Source: Rhodospirillaceae bacterium Spongia-Bin9
Lineage (GTDB): Bacteria; Pseudomonadota; Alphaproteobacteria; Bin65
NCBI GenBank assembly: GCA_900197615.1
Contig: FZLR01000024.1
Location: forward strand, 1-38,448
Reading direction: 5' to 3'
DNA: 38,448 nucleotides
The notes under the pieces were generated by a model. It searched no databases and was not told the origin of the DNA. It worked only from the letters and a program-made list of their open reading frames with translations. Shown here one piece after another: positions 7,537-14,960 of this stretch. The position numbers and the translations under genes are program-made. How positions within the stretch are numbered: position 1 is the stretch's first letter; each line of letters starts with the position of its first letter.

Positions 7537-8829
7537 GTGAGCGACGAGATCAAACTTGCCGTAGCCGGCCTCGGAACGGTCGGCGCCGGCGTTGTGGACC
7601 TGCTGCACCGCAACGGCGATCCGATCGCCGAGCGCGCCGGCCGCCGTTTGACCGTCGCGGCGGTCTGCGCGCGCGACCCGGCCAAGGATCGCGGCATCGA
7701 TCTCACCGGCGCGGTCTGGCACGACGATCCGGTGGCCATGGCCCGCGCCGGCGGCCACGACGTGTTCGTCGAACTGATCGGCGGGGCCGACGGGCCGGCC
7801 GGGCAGGCCGTCGAGGCTGCGCTCGCCGCCGGCACGCATGTCGTGACCGCCAACAAGGCGCTGATCGCCGAGCATGGCGCCGCGCTGGCGGGCAAGGCCG
7901 ACGCCGCCGGCGTCGCGCTTTCGTTCGAGGCCGGGGGCGCCGGCGGCATCCCGATCGTCAAGGCGATGCGCGAGGGCCTGGCCGGCAACCGGATCGGCCG
8001 GGTCGTCGGCATCCTGAACGGCACCTGCAACTATATCCTCACCGATATGCGCCGCAGCGGCCGGCCGTTCGAAGAGGTGCTCGAAGAAGCCCAGGCGCTC
8101 GGCTATGCCGAAGCCGACCCCCGTTTCGATGTCGACGGGATCGACGCTGCCCACAAGCTCGCCATCCTGACCAGCCTGGCCTTCGGCGTGGCAGTCGATT
8201 TCGCCGGCGTGTCGATCGCCGGGATTCGCAAGGTCACGCCGGTCGACATCCAGTTTGCCGAGGATCTGGACTATCGCATCAAGCTGCTCGGCATCGGCGC
8301 CCTGACGGACAGCGGGATCGAACAGCATGTCGAGCCTTGCATGGTCCGGCGCGGCTCGCCGCTCGGCGCGGTCGACGGGGTCTACAACGCCGTCATGGTG
8401 CAATCCGACGCCGCGGACGATACGACCTACGAGGGCAGGGGCGCCGGAGCGGGGCCGACCGCCTCGGCCGTCGTCGCCGATATCGTCGATATCGCGCGCG
8501 GCCGCGCCCTGCCGGCTTTCGGCATCCCGGCCGCTGCGCTGAAGCCGCAACGGCGTGCGGATGCGGAGGCCCGGCGCGGCGCTTTCTATGTCCGGCTGAT
8601 CGTGCGCGACCGGCCCGGCGTGATGGCCGACATCGCCGCTGCGTTGCGGGACGAGCAGGTGTCGCTGGAGAACGTGTTTCAGCGCGGCCGGGCGCCGAAC
8701 GATCCGGTGCCGGTGGTGCTGACGACCCATGAGAGCGGCGAGGCGGCGTTGAAACGCGCGCTGGTCCGGATCGGCGGGCTGGGAACGGTGCTGGAAGAGC
8801 CCTGCCTGATCCGTATCGAAGACTCGTGA
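7537..8829 (+). CDS. hom: Homoserine dehydrogenase with C-terminal ACT domain
   Basis: The 430-residue enzyme reduces aspartate-4-semialdehyde to homoserine in the threonine/methionine branch. The NAD(P) Rossmann motif GLGTVGAG is at 11-18. VTANKALIAEHG and GILNGTCNYILTDM follow, the latter being the conserved catalytic-region signature. The last ~80 residues (FYVRLIVRDRPGVMADIAAA onward) form an ACT domain that normally senses threonine, so feedback inhibition is likely. It starts at GTG 7537. An ATG at 7535 is out of frame. It lies downstream of the aminotransferase and 27 bp upstream of glpX in the same direction, so a shared transcript is probable. Confidence 0.96.
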   Translation: MSDEIKLAVAGLGTVGAGVVDLLHRNGDPIAERAGRRLTVAAVCARDPAKDRGIDLTGAVWHDDPVAMARAGGHDVFVELIGGADGPAGQAVEAALAAGTHVVTANKALIAEHGAALAGKADAAGVALSFEAGGAGGIPIVKAMREGLAGNRIGRVVGILNGTCNYILTDMRRSGRPFEEVLEEAQALGYAEADPRFDVDGIDAAHKLAILTSLAFGVAVDFAGVSIAGIRKVTPVDIQFAEDLDYRIKLLGIGALTDSGIEQHVEPCMVRRGSPLGAVDGVYNAVMVQSDAADDTTYEGRGAGAGPTASAVVADIVDIARGRALPAFGIPAAALKPQRRADAEARRGAFYVRLIVRDRPGVMADIAAALRDEQVSLENVFQRGRAPNDPVPVVLTTHESGEAALKRALVRIGGLGTVLEEPCLIRIEDS

Positions 8830-8856
8830 ACGAGGGCAAGAGGACGAGGGGGGAGC

Positions 8857-9834
8857 ATGGCTGAAGGGAACGTGCTGGAACGCAACCTGGCCCTGGAGGC
8901 GGTTCGCGTGACGGAAGCGGCGGCGCTGGCGGCCTCGCGCCTGATGGGACGGGGCGACGAGAAAGCGGCCGACCAGGCCGCGGTCGACGCCATGCGCAGG
9001 GCGCTGAACGTGCTGGCGATCGACGGCGTCGTCGTGATCGGCGAGGGCGAGCGCGACGAGGCGCCGATGCTGTTCATCGGCGAAAAGGTCGGCGCCGGCG
9101 GCCCCAAGGTCGATATCGCGCTCGATCCGCTGGAGGGCACGACGATCACCGCCAAGGGGACCGAACACGCGCTGGCCGTCATCGCCATGGCGGAAGCGGG
9201 CGGGTTCCTGCACGCGCCCGATGTCTATATGGACAAGATCGCGGTCGGCGGCGGCCTGCCGGCCGGCCTGATCGATATCGACGCCGCACCGGCGGCCAAC
9301 CTGAAAGCGCTCGCCGCGGCCAAGGGCGTCGAGGTGCAGGATCTGGTTGCCTGCATCCTGGACCGGCCGCGCCACGCCGAACTGATCGCCAGGGTCCGCG
9401 AGGCCGGCGCGCGGATCAAGCTGATCTCCGACGGCGACGTCAGCGGCGTCATCGCCACATCGAAGCCGGAAAGCGGCACCGATATCTACCTCGGCACCGG
9501 CGGCGCGCCGGAAGGGGTGCTGGCGGCAGCGGCGCTGCGCTGCATCGGCGGCCAGATGCAGGGCCGGCTGCTGTTCCGCAACGCGGACGAACGCCACCGC
9601 GGGCGTCAGGCCGGGATCGAGGACCAGAACCGGGTCTACAGTCTCGACGATATGGCCCACGGCGACGTCATGTTCGCGGCCACCGGCGTCACCGACGGTT
9701 CCATGGTGCGCGGCGTGCGCCGATGGGGCGCCGGCGCAGCGACCCATTCCATCGTCATGCGCTCGAAATCCGGCACCGTCCGGACGATCGAGGCGACCCA
9801 CAATTTCAAGCGCAAGGCGGCTCCGGATCTATAG
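8857..9834 (+). CDS. glpX: Class II fructose-1,6-bisphosphatase GlpX
   Basis: The 325-residue enzyme hydrolyses fructose-1,6-bisphosphate for gluconeogenesis and, in autotrophs, may also act on sedoheptulose-1,7-bisphosphate. Signature blocks are VVIGEGERDEAPML with metal-binding acidic residues, DPLEGTTITAKG (Asp90 to Thr95) with the Li-sensitive phosphatase metal site, KLISDGDVSG, and GTGGAPEGVLAAAALRC near residue 215. A strong purine-rich ribosome site (GGGGGGAG) precedes ATG 8857. It sits between hom and recJ with short gaps. The only other fructose-bisphosphatase type would be class I, and none is in this window. Confidence 0.96.
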   Translation: MAEGNVLERNLALEAVRVTEAAALAASRLMGRGDEKAADQAAVDAMRRALNVLAIDGVVVIGEGERDEAPMLFIGEKVGAGGPKVDIALDPLEGTTITAKGTEHALAVIAMAEAGGFLHAPDVYMDKIAVGGGLPAGLIDIDAAPAANLKALAAAKGVEVQDLVACILDRPRHAELIARVREAGARIKLISDGDVSGVIATSKPESGTDIYLGTGGAPEGVLAAAALRCIGGQMQGRLLFRNADERHRGRQAGIEDQNRVYSLDDMAHGDVMFAATGVTDGSMVRGVRRWGAGAATHSIVMRSKSGTVRTIEATHNFKRKAAPDL

Positions 9835-9857
9835 CCCCCCGATCGAATTGGGCGCCG

Positions 9858-11672
9858 ATGCCTGACGGCGCGATCCTGCCCGCGATCCTGGGAGTCGAGC
9901 GCTCGCTCGGCGGGCGGCGCTGGCAGGCGCGCACGTCCGGTTTGCCGGGCGGGTCGCCGGAGGCGGACGAACGCATGGGCATGGCGCTGGCGCAGCGCCT
10001 CGGCCTGCCGGAAATCGTCGGGCGGCTGCTGGCGAACCGCGGGATCGTGCCGGAAACCGCCGGGGACTTTCTCGAACCCAGCCTGAAGGCGTCGCTGCCG
10101 GACCCGTCGCATCTGAAGGATATGGATGCCGCGGTCGCCCGGATCGTTACCGCCCTGGAAAGCCGCGAGCCGATGGCCGTGTTCGGCGATTACGATGTCG
10201 ACGGTGCGACCTCGGCGGCCCTGCTGCACCGTTATTTCGCCGCCCTCGGCGTCCCTCTGCGCCTCTATGTGCCGGACCGGATCGCCGAGGGCTACGGCCC
10301 CAATAGCGAAGCCCTGCTGCGCCTGCACGGCGAGGGCATCCGCCTGGTCCTGACCGTCGATTGCGGAATTTCCGCGCACGAGCCGCTGGCGGCGGCGCAG
10401 GCGGCCGGTCTCGATGTCGTCGTGCTCGACCATCACGTCGCCGAACCGGCCCTGCCGCCGGCCGTCGCGGTCGTCAATCCGAACCGGCTGGACGAGGACA
10501 GCCCTCACAAGACGCTCGCCGCCGTCGGCGTGACCTTCCTGCTGCTCGTCGCTCTGAACCGCGCGTTGCGGGAACGCGGCCGGTTCGGCGACCGGCCCGA
10601 GCCGGACCTGATGGCATTGCTCGATCTGGTCGCGCTCGGAACGGTCTGCGATGTCGTGCCGTTGCTGGGCCTCAACCGGGTGCTGGTCGCCCAGGGCCTC
10701 AGGATCATGGCGCGGCGGCGCAATTCCGGGCTGGCGGCGCTGGCGGATGTCGCGCGGGTGGCGACGGCGCCGGGCGCCTACCATGCCGGCTTCCTGCTCG
10801 GGCCGCGGGTCAACGCCGGCGGGCGGGTCGGCCGGGCCGATCTCGGTGCGCGGCTGTTGACCTCGGAGGATGCGGGCGAGGCCCGTCGGCTGGCCGAAGA
10901 ACTCGACCGTTTCAACACCGAACGCAAGGCCATCGAACAGGGGGTGCTGGCCGCCGCGCTCGAACGGGCGGAGATGCAGGCGGCCGAAGGCCTGCCGCTG
11001 ATTCTGGTCGCGGGCGAGGGCTGGCATCCCGGCGTCATCGGCATCGTCGCGTCCCGGATCGTCGAACGGACCGCCCGGCCGGCCTGCGTCGTCGGGGTCG
11101 CGGACGGGACCGGCAAGGGCTCCTGCCGCTCGATCGCCGGCGTCGATCTGGGCGCCGCGGTGATCGCCGCCCGGCAGGCCGGTCTGCTGCTGAACGGCGG
11201 TGGCCACAAGATGGCGGCGGGCTTGACCGTCGAGGCCGGCACGGTCGAGGCGCTGCACGCTTTCCTGTGCGAACGGGTCGGGGACGCGGTGGCGCAGGCG
11301 GGCGCGGTCCGCACCCTCGGGATCGACGGCGTTCTGACGCCGGCCGGCGCCACCCGCGCGATTCAGGAGCAGATCGAGCGGGTCGGGCCGTTCGGGGCCG
11401 GCAACCCGGAGCCGCGTTTCGCGCTCAGCGGCGTGCGGATCGCCAAAGCGGACATCGTCGGCGAAAACCATGTCCGCTGTTTCCTCGCCGATGCGCAGGG
11501 CGGGCGCCTCAAGGCCATCGCCTTCCGCAGCCTCGGCGAGCCGCTCGGCGACGCGCTGCTCAAGGCCGGCGGCGGCGCCCTGCACCTCGCCGGCAAACTG
11601 CGCGCCGACGACTGGAAAGGCCGGGAAGACGTGCAGTTCCCGATCGACGACGGGGCGGCGGCTGCAGGGTGA
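9858..11672 (+). CDS. recJ: Single-stranded-DNA-specific 5'-3' exonuclease RecJ
   Basis: The 604-residue RecJ acts in recombinational repair (RecF pathway), mismatch repair and fork processing. DHH-superfamily metal motifs are clear: VFGDYDVDGATS with Asp111, Asp113 and Asp115, then VDCGIS at about 167-172, then LDHHVAEP with Asp191-His192-His193. The DHHA1 motif NGGGHKMAAGL follows near residue 440. A C-terminal OB-like domain contains GPFGAGNPEPRFAL and the VRCFLADAQGGRLKAIAF block. Start ATG 9858 is chosen because the longer in-frame extension overlaps glpX and has no homology. The gene is 23 bp after glpX. It closes the housekeeping run, and accessory genes begin right after it. Confidence 0.96.
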   Translation: MPDGAILPAILGVERSLGGRRWQARTSGLPGGSPEADERMGMALAQRLGLPEIVGRLLANRGIVPETAGDFLEPSLKASLPDPSHLKDMDAAVARIVTALESREPMAVFGDYDVDGATSAALLHRYFAALGVPLRLYVPDRIAEGYGPNSEALLRLHGEGIRLVLTVDCGISAHEPLAAAQAAGLDVVVLDHHVAEPALPPAVAVVNPNRLDEDSPHKTLAAVGVTFLLLVALNRALRERGRFGDRPEPDLMALLDLVALGTVCDVVPLLGLNRVLVAQGLRIMARRRNSGLAALADVARVATAPGAYHAGFLLGPRVNAGGRVGRADLGARLLTSEDAGEARRLAEELDRFNTERKAIEQGVLAAALERAEMQAAEGLPLILVAGEGWHPGVIGIVASRIVERTARPACVVGVADGTGKGSCRSIAGVDLGAAVIAARQAGLLLNGGGHKMAAGLTVEAGTVEALHAFLCERVGDAVAQAGAVRTLGIDGVLTPAGATRAIQEQIERVGPFGAGNPEPRFALSGVRIAKADIVGENHVRCFLADAQGGRLKAIAFRSLGEPLGDALLKAGGGALHLAGKLRADDWKGREDVQFPIDDGAAAAG

Positions 11673-11942
11673 CGCCGGCTGCAACAGCGCAGGAACAGGA
11701 AGTGAATTCCTGCCCTGCAAAACGTGCCGCCCGGGTTCGATCGGGCGCCCCGGAGAGGCCGGAAAACCTTACCCGGCGACTCCGGACTCCGTGGATCCCG
11801 GCACCCCCGCGGTGCACTCCTCTCGAACCGGCTTACACAGACTCCCATATGTCACCGGGCCGAGGCGAGCTTGCCAAGGTCTCGCATTCCCTCGAAACTG
11901 TGCCCTGCCGGTCCGGCGGTTGGCGCACGGGAGTTCCTCTCT
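11673..11942. other. Intergenic gap between recJ and the ATPase gene
   Basis: The 270 bp hold no gene I can support. A short inverted repeat GCCCG...CGGGC lies around 11730, and an AGGAACAGGAAGTGAATTCC stretch lies near 11690. No integrase site, tRNA remnant or clear promoter was found. A GGGAG ribosome site lies 8 bp before the ATPase ATG. This gap marks the switch from housekeeping to accessory content. Confidence 0.5.
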
Positions 11943-13076
11943 ATGTCGCAAACGACAATGCTCAAGTCGGTTCGGATTCGCGGATTCAGGTCTCTTGCGG
12001 ATGTCGAACTATCGAATTTGGGATCGACAAGCGTTCTGATCGGACCAAACGGCTCGGGCAAATCCAACTTTATGCATTTTTTCGATATGCTGAGTTGGAT
12101 GCTCAAATCCCGGCGCCTCAGCGAGTATGTCGAGCGCTACGGCGGGGCCGACGACCAGTTGTACGGCGGCAGCGGAACCACGCCGGTCATGCAGGCCGAG
12201 ATTGGCCTGGACACCGCAGGGGGTCGGAACGAGTACCGCTTCACCCTTGCGCACGCCCATCCCGACCGGCTGATGTTCACCGAGGAGGCCTTTCGTTTCA
12301 GCCGAAACTTGTCTGACAAGGCTCCTTGGACCCATCTCGGCGGCGATGGACACCGGGAAGCGCGCATTGTCGAGGCGGCGCAATCTCCACCCCGGCCGGA
12401 GGTCAACCAGAAAACCGCGCGAACCATCGCCTTTCTGCTTCGCAACTGCGCCGTCTATCAGTTCCACGATACCTCGGACAACTCCGATTTCAAAAAACGC
12501 TGGGACTTGGATGACAATAATGCGCTGCGTTCCCACGGAGGAAACTTATCGGCGATTCTTTACAGGTTGGAACAGGAAGATAATCGCCGGTTCGAGTCTA
12601 TCTGTCGGCATATCGCGCGAATTCTCCCTGTATTCGACCGATTTCAGGTCGAAGACAGCTACGGAAAAACCATCTTGAGGTGGAAGGCGAAGGGCACGAA
12701 AAAGACATTCGGCGCGCATCTTACTTCCGACGGATCGCTTCGCTTCTTCGCGCTTGTTACCTTGTTGAATCTTCCCCGGGAAATGCTTCCAGACATCGTT
12801 CTTCTGGACGAACCCGAGCTCGGCTTACATCCGGCGGCCGTTGCGCTGATCGGTGACATGGTCAAGTCCCGCTCCCATGACGTGCAGATTATCGTTGCAA
12901 CCCAGTCGCCGCTCCTCGTCGACGCTTTCGATCTCGAAGAGGTCGTCGTTCTGGATCTTGAGGATGGCCGCACGGCGGTTCGCCGTCTCGATGTCGACGA
13001 TTATCGCTGCTGGCTCGACGATAACTTTACGCTTGGAGAGCTATGGCAGAAGAATCTTGTCGGGGGACGTCCATGA
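11943..13076 (+). CDS. AAA ATPase of the OLD/RecF/COG4637 type
   Basis: A 377-residue SMC/ABC-like ATPase without a nuclease domain of its own. It opens MLKSVRIRGFRSLADVELSN, a typical RecF/OLD first strand. Walker A GPNGSGKSN is at 34-42, an ABC-signature-like SDGSLRFFALVTLL at 262-275, and Walker B DIVLLDEPELGLHP at 284-297 with Asp289 and catalytic Glu290. The switch segment VATQSPLLVDAF follows. Its stop overlaps the start of the DUF4276 gene by 4 bp, so the two are translationally coupled. Codon use is visibly less GC-biased than in recJ or the following operon, consistent with recent acquisition. ATPase plus DUF4276 pairs resemble two-gene versions of OLD nucleases and the PARIS layout (AriA ATPase plus AriB TOPRIM). 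A defence role is inferred, not shown. Confidence 0.88.
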   Translation: MSQTTMLKSVRIRGFRSLADVELSNLGSTSVLIGPNGSGKSNFMHFFDMLSWMLKSRRLSEYVERYGGADDQLYGGSGTTPVMQAEIGLDTAGGRNEYRFTLAHAHPDRLMFTEEAFRFSRNLSDKAPWTHLGGDGHREARIVEAAQSPPRPEVNQKTARTIAFLLRNCAVYQFHDTSDNSDFKKRWDLDDNNALRSHGGNLSAILYRLEQEDNRRFESICRHIARILPVFDRFQVEDSYGKTILRWKAKGTKKTFGAHLTSDGSLRFFALVTLLNLPREMLPDIVLLDEPELGLHPAAVALIGDMVKSRSHDVQIIVATQSPLLVDAFDLEEVVVLDLEDGRTAVRRLDVDDYRCWLDDNFTLGELWQKNLVGGRP

Positions 13077-13723
13077 TCCGGCTTGCAGTATCGGTGGAAG
13101 GACAGACGGAAGAAGAGTTCGTTAAGAAAGTGCTGGCCGCACACTTATCGCAATGTGCGGTCGCCGTTTATCCCATCCTACTTGGTCGGGCACGAAATGG
13201 CTGCGCCGGCGGCGGCAACGTCACGGTGGAACGACTCGTTTTAGAGATGTCGCATCTCTGTTATTCATTCGACGCCGTTACCTCGCTCGTCGATTTCTAC
13301 GGCTTCAAGGGTAAGGGGGACGCCACAAACGATGAATTGCAAGAAGCGGTGCGTCATGGCGTCGAGAGTAAAACCGGCAGAAACGGAATCAGAATCATAC
13401 CCTATGTCCAGAGGCACGAATTCGAAAGTTTGCTGTTTTCCGATATTTGCGCCTTTCCGGCTACCATCGAAATATCGCCAGAAGCAATCGAAACGCTCAA
13501 GGGCATTCGGTTGGGCTTCCCGACGCCGGAGGACATCAACGATAATGCGGCCACGGCTCCGAGCCGACGCATTACGAACGCGGCGCCGCAATATCGGAAG
13601 CGTCTTCACGGACCGTTGATCGCCGAGGAAGCCGGCATGGATAAAATCCGGGCCGAATGTCCTCGCTTCAACGCCTGGGTCGGAATGCTGGAAACCCTTC
13701 AGGACCGCCTCAAACACCGATGA
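13073..13723 (+). CDS. DUF4276 family protein (TOPRIM-like partner of the ATPase)
   Basis: The 216-residue protein carries the DUF4276 hallmarks: SVEGQTEEEFVKK with Glu9 near the N-terminus, SLVDFYGFKGKGD with Asp74, and YVQRHEFESLLFSD with His115, Glu116 and Glu118. The early Glu followed by an acidic DxY element resembles a TOPRIM metal site, as in OLD-family nucleases. That relationship is my inference from the motif layout. It starts at ATG 13073 within an ATGA overlap with the upstream ATPase. A longer frame begins at 13043, but the overlap start is preferred. The protein probably acts as nuclease or effector under control of the ATPase. GC bias is low, like its partner. Confidence 0.85.
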   Translation: MIRLAVSVEGQTEEEFVKKVLAAHLSQCAVAVYPILLGRARNGCAGGGNVTVERLVLEMSHLCYSFDAVTSLVDFYGFKGKGDATNDELQEAVRHGVESKTGRNGIRIIPYVQRHEFESLLFSDICAFPATIEISPEAIETLKGIRLGFPTPEDINDNAATAPSRRITNAAPQYRKRLHGPLIAEEAGMDKIRAECPRFNAWVGMLETLQDRLKHR

Positions 13724-13773
13724 CCCGCCGGAAATAGCGAACGGCGGTCGCGCAAGCCGGCGCGGCGCTTCCG

Positions 13774-13797
13774 CCATTCCCGTTGCGGCGGGAATGG
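13774..13797. repeat. Perfect 9-bp inverted repeat (CATTCCCG family)
   Basis: CCATTCCCG and CGGGAATGG flank a 6-base loop 50 bp after the DUF4276 stop. There is no T-run on either side, so it is not a simple terminator. It resembles the dispersed 'ATTCCCG' palindromes common in proteobacterial intergenic DNA. Confidence 0.6.
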
Positions 13798-13855
13798 GCA
13801 CCGTATGCCCGTAAAGATATATGGCTCCCCACATCCTGGAGAACGGGAGGACGGC

Positions 13856-14101
13856 ATGAAATCCACGATGGAAATTTCCGACGGTCTCGCCGAAGAGGTG
13901 AAGGCCTATATGGCGCAGGAGGGCGTCACCTTCCGTTCGCTCGTCGAACGGGGGCCGATCGAGCTCTTGCGCGCCGGGCAGGCGCCGACGCCATTTAACC
14001 TGCGCGAGGCCAGCGTCGGCGGCCGGGGCTTGCAGGCTGCGTTTCGCGAGGCCAACTGGGACGGGATCCGCGACGCCGCCTATGCCGGGCGCGGAAGTTG
14101 A
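13856..14101 (+). CDS. VapB-type (DUF2191) antitoxin, apparently orphan
   Basis: The 81-residue product begins MKSTMEISDGLAEEVKAYMA, the usual ribbon-helix-helix-like start of this VapB antitoxin family. It ends with the toxin-binding segment FNLREASVGGRGLQAAFREA then NWDGIRDAAYAGRGS. Family members normally have a vapC (PIN RNase) gene overlapping their stop. Here the sequence after the stop reads as a few codons reminiscent of a PIN start (I-V-x-V-D-A in a shifted frame) and then runs into 25-bp repeats with no PIN domain. The toxin is therefore missing or destroyed. An upstream in-frame ATG at 13805 has no homology. RBS GGGAGG lies 8 bp before the chosen ATG. Position 97 of most homologues would continue into vapC overlap. 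Confidence 0.78.
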   Translation: MKSTMEISDGLAEEVKAYMAQEGVTFRSLVERGPIELLRAGQAPTPFNLREASVGGRGLQAAFREANWDGIRDAAYAGRGS

Positions 14102-14167
14102 TCGTGTGTGGACGCCTTCCTGGATGCGAGCGGGTTTTGGGCGGTTCGGGTCCGGCGCGTATCGAAA

Positions 14168-14242
14168 GCCTGCCCTGAAGGAAGCCGAAGGAGCCTGCCC
14201 TGAGCGAGGTCGAAGGAGCCTGCCCTGAGTGAGGTCGAAGGA
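14168..14242. repeat. 25-bp tandem repeat, 3 copies
   Basis: Three head-to-tail units beginning GCCTGCCCTGA and ending GTCGAAGGA, with the first copy diverged (gaagccgaagga). There are no spacers, so this is not CRISPR. The unit matches the widely dispersed 'CCTGAGCGAGGTCGAAGG' class of intergenic repeat. Confidence 0.9.
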
Positions 14243-14297
14243 GGGAGCGGAGCGTTCGGAAAAATCTAATAAATTACCCATTACTTCGCTTTTTTTC

Positions 14298-14326
14298 TTG
14301 ACATACAGATTTTTGTCTCCTATATT
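14298..14326 (+). promoter_or_regulatory. Strong sigma-70-like promoter without a downstream ORF
   Basis: TTGACA (14298-14303), a 17-bp spacer and TATATT (14321-14326) form the best sigma-70-like match in the window. Transcription would start near 14333. No plus-strand gene follows, and the next gene, at 14961, lies on the other strand. Confidence 0.65.
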
Positions 14327-14349
14327 GGTTCCTGTCAACGCCCGAAATG

Positions 14350-14377
14350 CGCCCGGAGCCCCGCGCGGGCGTCTTTT
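14350..14377 (+). terminator. Terminator-like hairpin just after the 14298 promoter
   Basis: CGCCCG (14350-14355) pairs with CGGGCG (14366-14371) across a 10-base loop and is followed by TCTTTT. It lies only ~17 bases past the predicted start site, so it would give a transcript of about 45 nt or act as a leader attenuator. Confidence 0.45.
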
Positions 14378-14459
14378 ACATCCGATCCCGACCGCCGATT
14401 TCCTCTCTGCCCACGGAAGCGCCGCGGTCTCAATCGCTGCGACCGGAATTGCTGCGAAA

Positions 14460-14600
14460 CGGCCGTTCCGGCAAACTACCTGCAAAACGGGGGACGCTCC
14501 GTCCGGATCGGCAAAACCCGCCAACTCCCTGTTTTTCCCGCCCAATCGCCGGAAACGGGTCGCGGAACGCCGTGCAAAAGCACAAGGAATAATATCCTTT
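14460..14600. repeat. ~120-bp imperfect direct repeat, unit 1
   Basis: Starts CGGCCGTTCCGGCA and later shows CCTGTTTTTCCCGCCCAAT, CGCCGGAAACGGGTC, GGAACGCCGTGCAA and AATATCC. The same ordered blocks recur about 242 bp downstream. The repeat is not coding in a shared frame. It contains small hairpins (CCCTGTTTTTCC/GGAAACGGG). Confidence 0.7.
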
Positions 14601-14703
14601 TATGCGGGATTTTGTGTTACAATCGGCAAGGCGCTCCGGACCGCCGCTGTCCCGAAAAGCCAGCCAGTACAAGGCGTTGCCCGCAGCGCCGCAGCGCCCC
14701 GGC

Positions 14704-14838
14704 CGGCCGTTCCGGCATTTTTTTCAAATACGGAACGATCTGTCCAGTTGAGGGAAACGGGTCAAGGTCCTGTTTTTTGGCCCCATTTGCCGGAATCGGA
14801 TATTGAACGACCGTGCAAGAACGAAGGGTGGATATCCG
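14704..14838. repeat. ~120-bp imperfect direct repeat, unit 2
   Basis: Starts with the identical CGGCCGTTCCGGCA, then CCTGTTTTTTGGCCCCATT, TGCCGGAATCGGA, TGAACGACCGTGCAA and GATATCC, in the same order as the unit at 14460. Similarity is strongest over the last ~70 bases. Confidence 0.7.
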
Positions 14839-14960
14839 GCAGCATCCCGCTGCGGCGCAGCGCACCCCCATCGCCTGCGCTTCGCTCCGGCACTTCCCCC
14901 GCTGAAGCGGGGTAGGGACGGTACCGGCAGTTGCGGCGCGCCCCATCCGGGCGCCGCCGC

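Larger units (their letters stand above)
14102..14960. other. 859-bp gene-free accessory region with repeats and a promoter
   Basis: No open frame here has a recognisable protein. The contents, in order, are a possible vapC remnant, three 25-bp tandem repeats, a short AT-rich block, a strong sigma-70-like promoter, a terminator-like hairpin, and two diverged copies of a ~120-bp unit. The final ~100 bp before the PaaK-like gene holds GC-rich short palindromes such as CCCCGCT-GAA-GCGGGG near 14898. The region separates the defence-like genes from the next operon. Confidence 0.7.

Noticed and set aside
7333-9801. 822-codon minus-strand open frame opposite hom and glpX
   Set aside because: The translation is low-complexity and Arg/Asp/Gly-rich and mirrors two clear genes. 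There is no domain.
11715-11840. tRNA-like GGTTCGATC and CGAACCGGC segments after recJ
   Set aside because: No 5-bp T-stem closes either loop, and no acceptor or anticodon arm fits. These are chance matches.
14168-14242. CRISPR array
   Set aside because: The units are directly adjacent with no spacers, and no cas gene is present.
11943-14960. Prophage or integrative element
   Set aside because: There is no integrase, transposase, structural phage gene or tRNA-bounded repeat. Only the composition and gene types hint at transfer.
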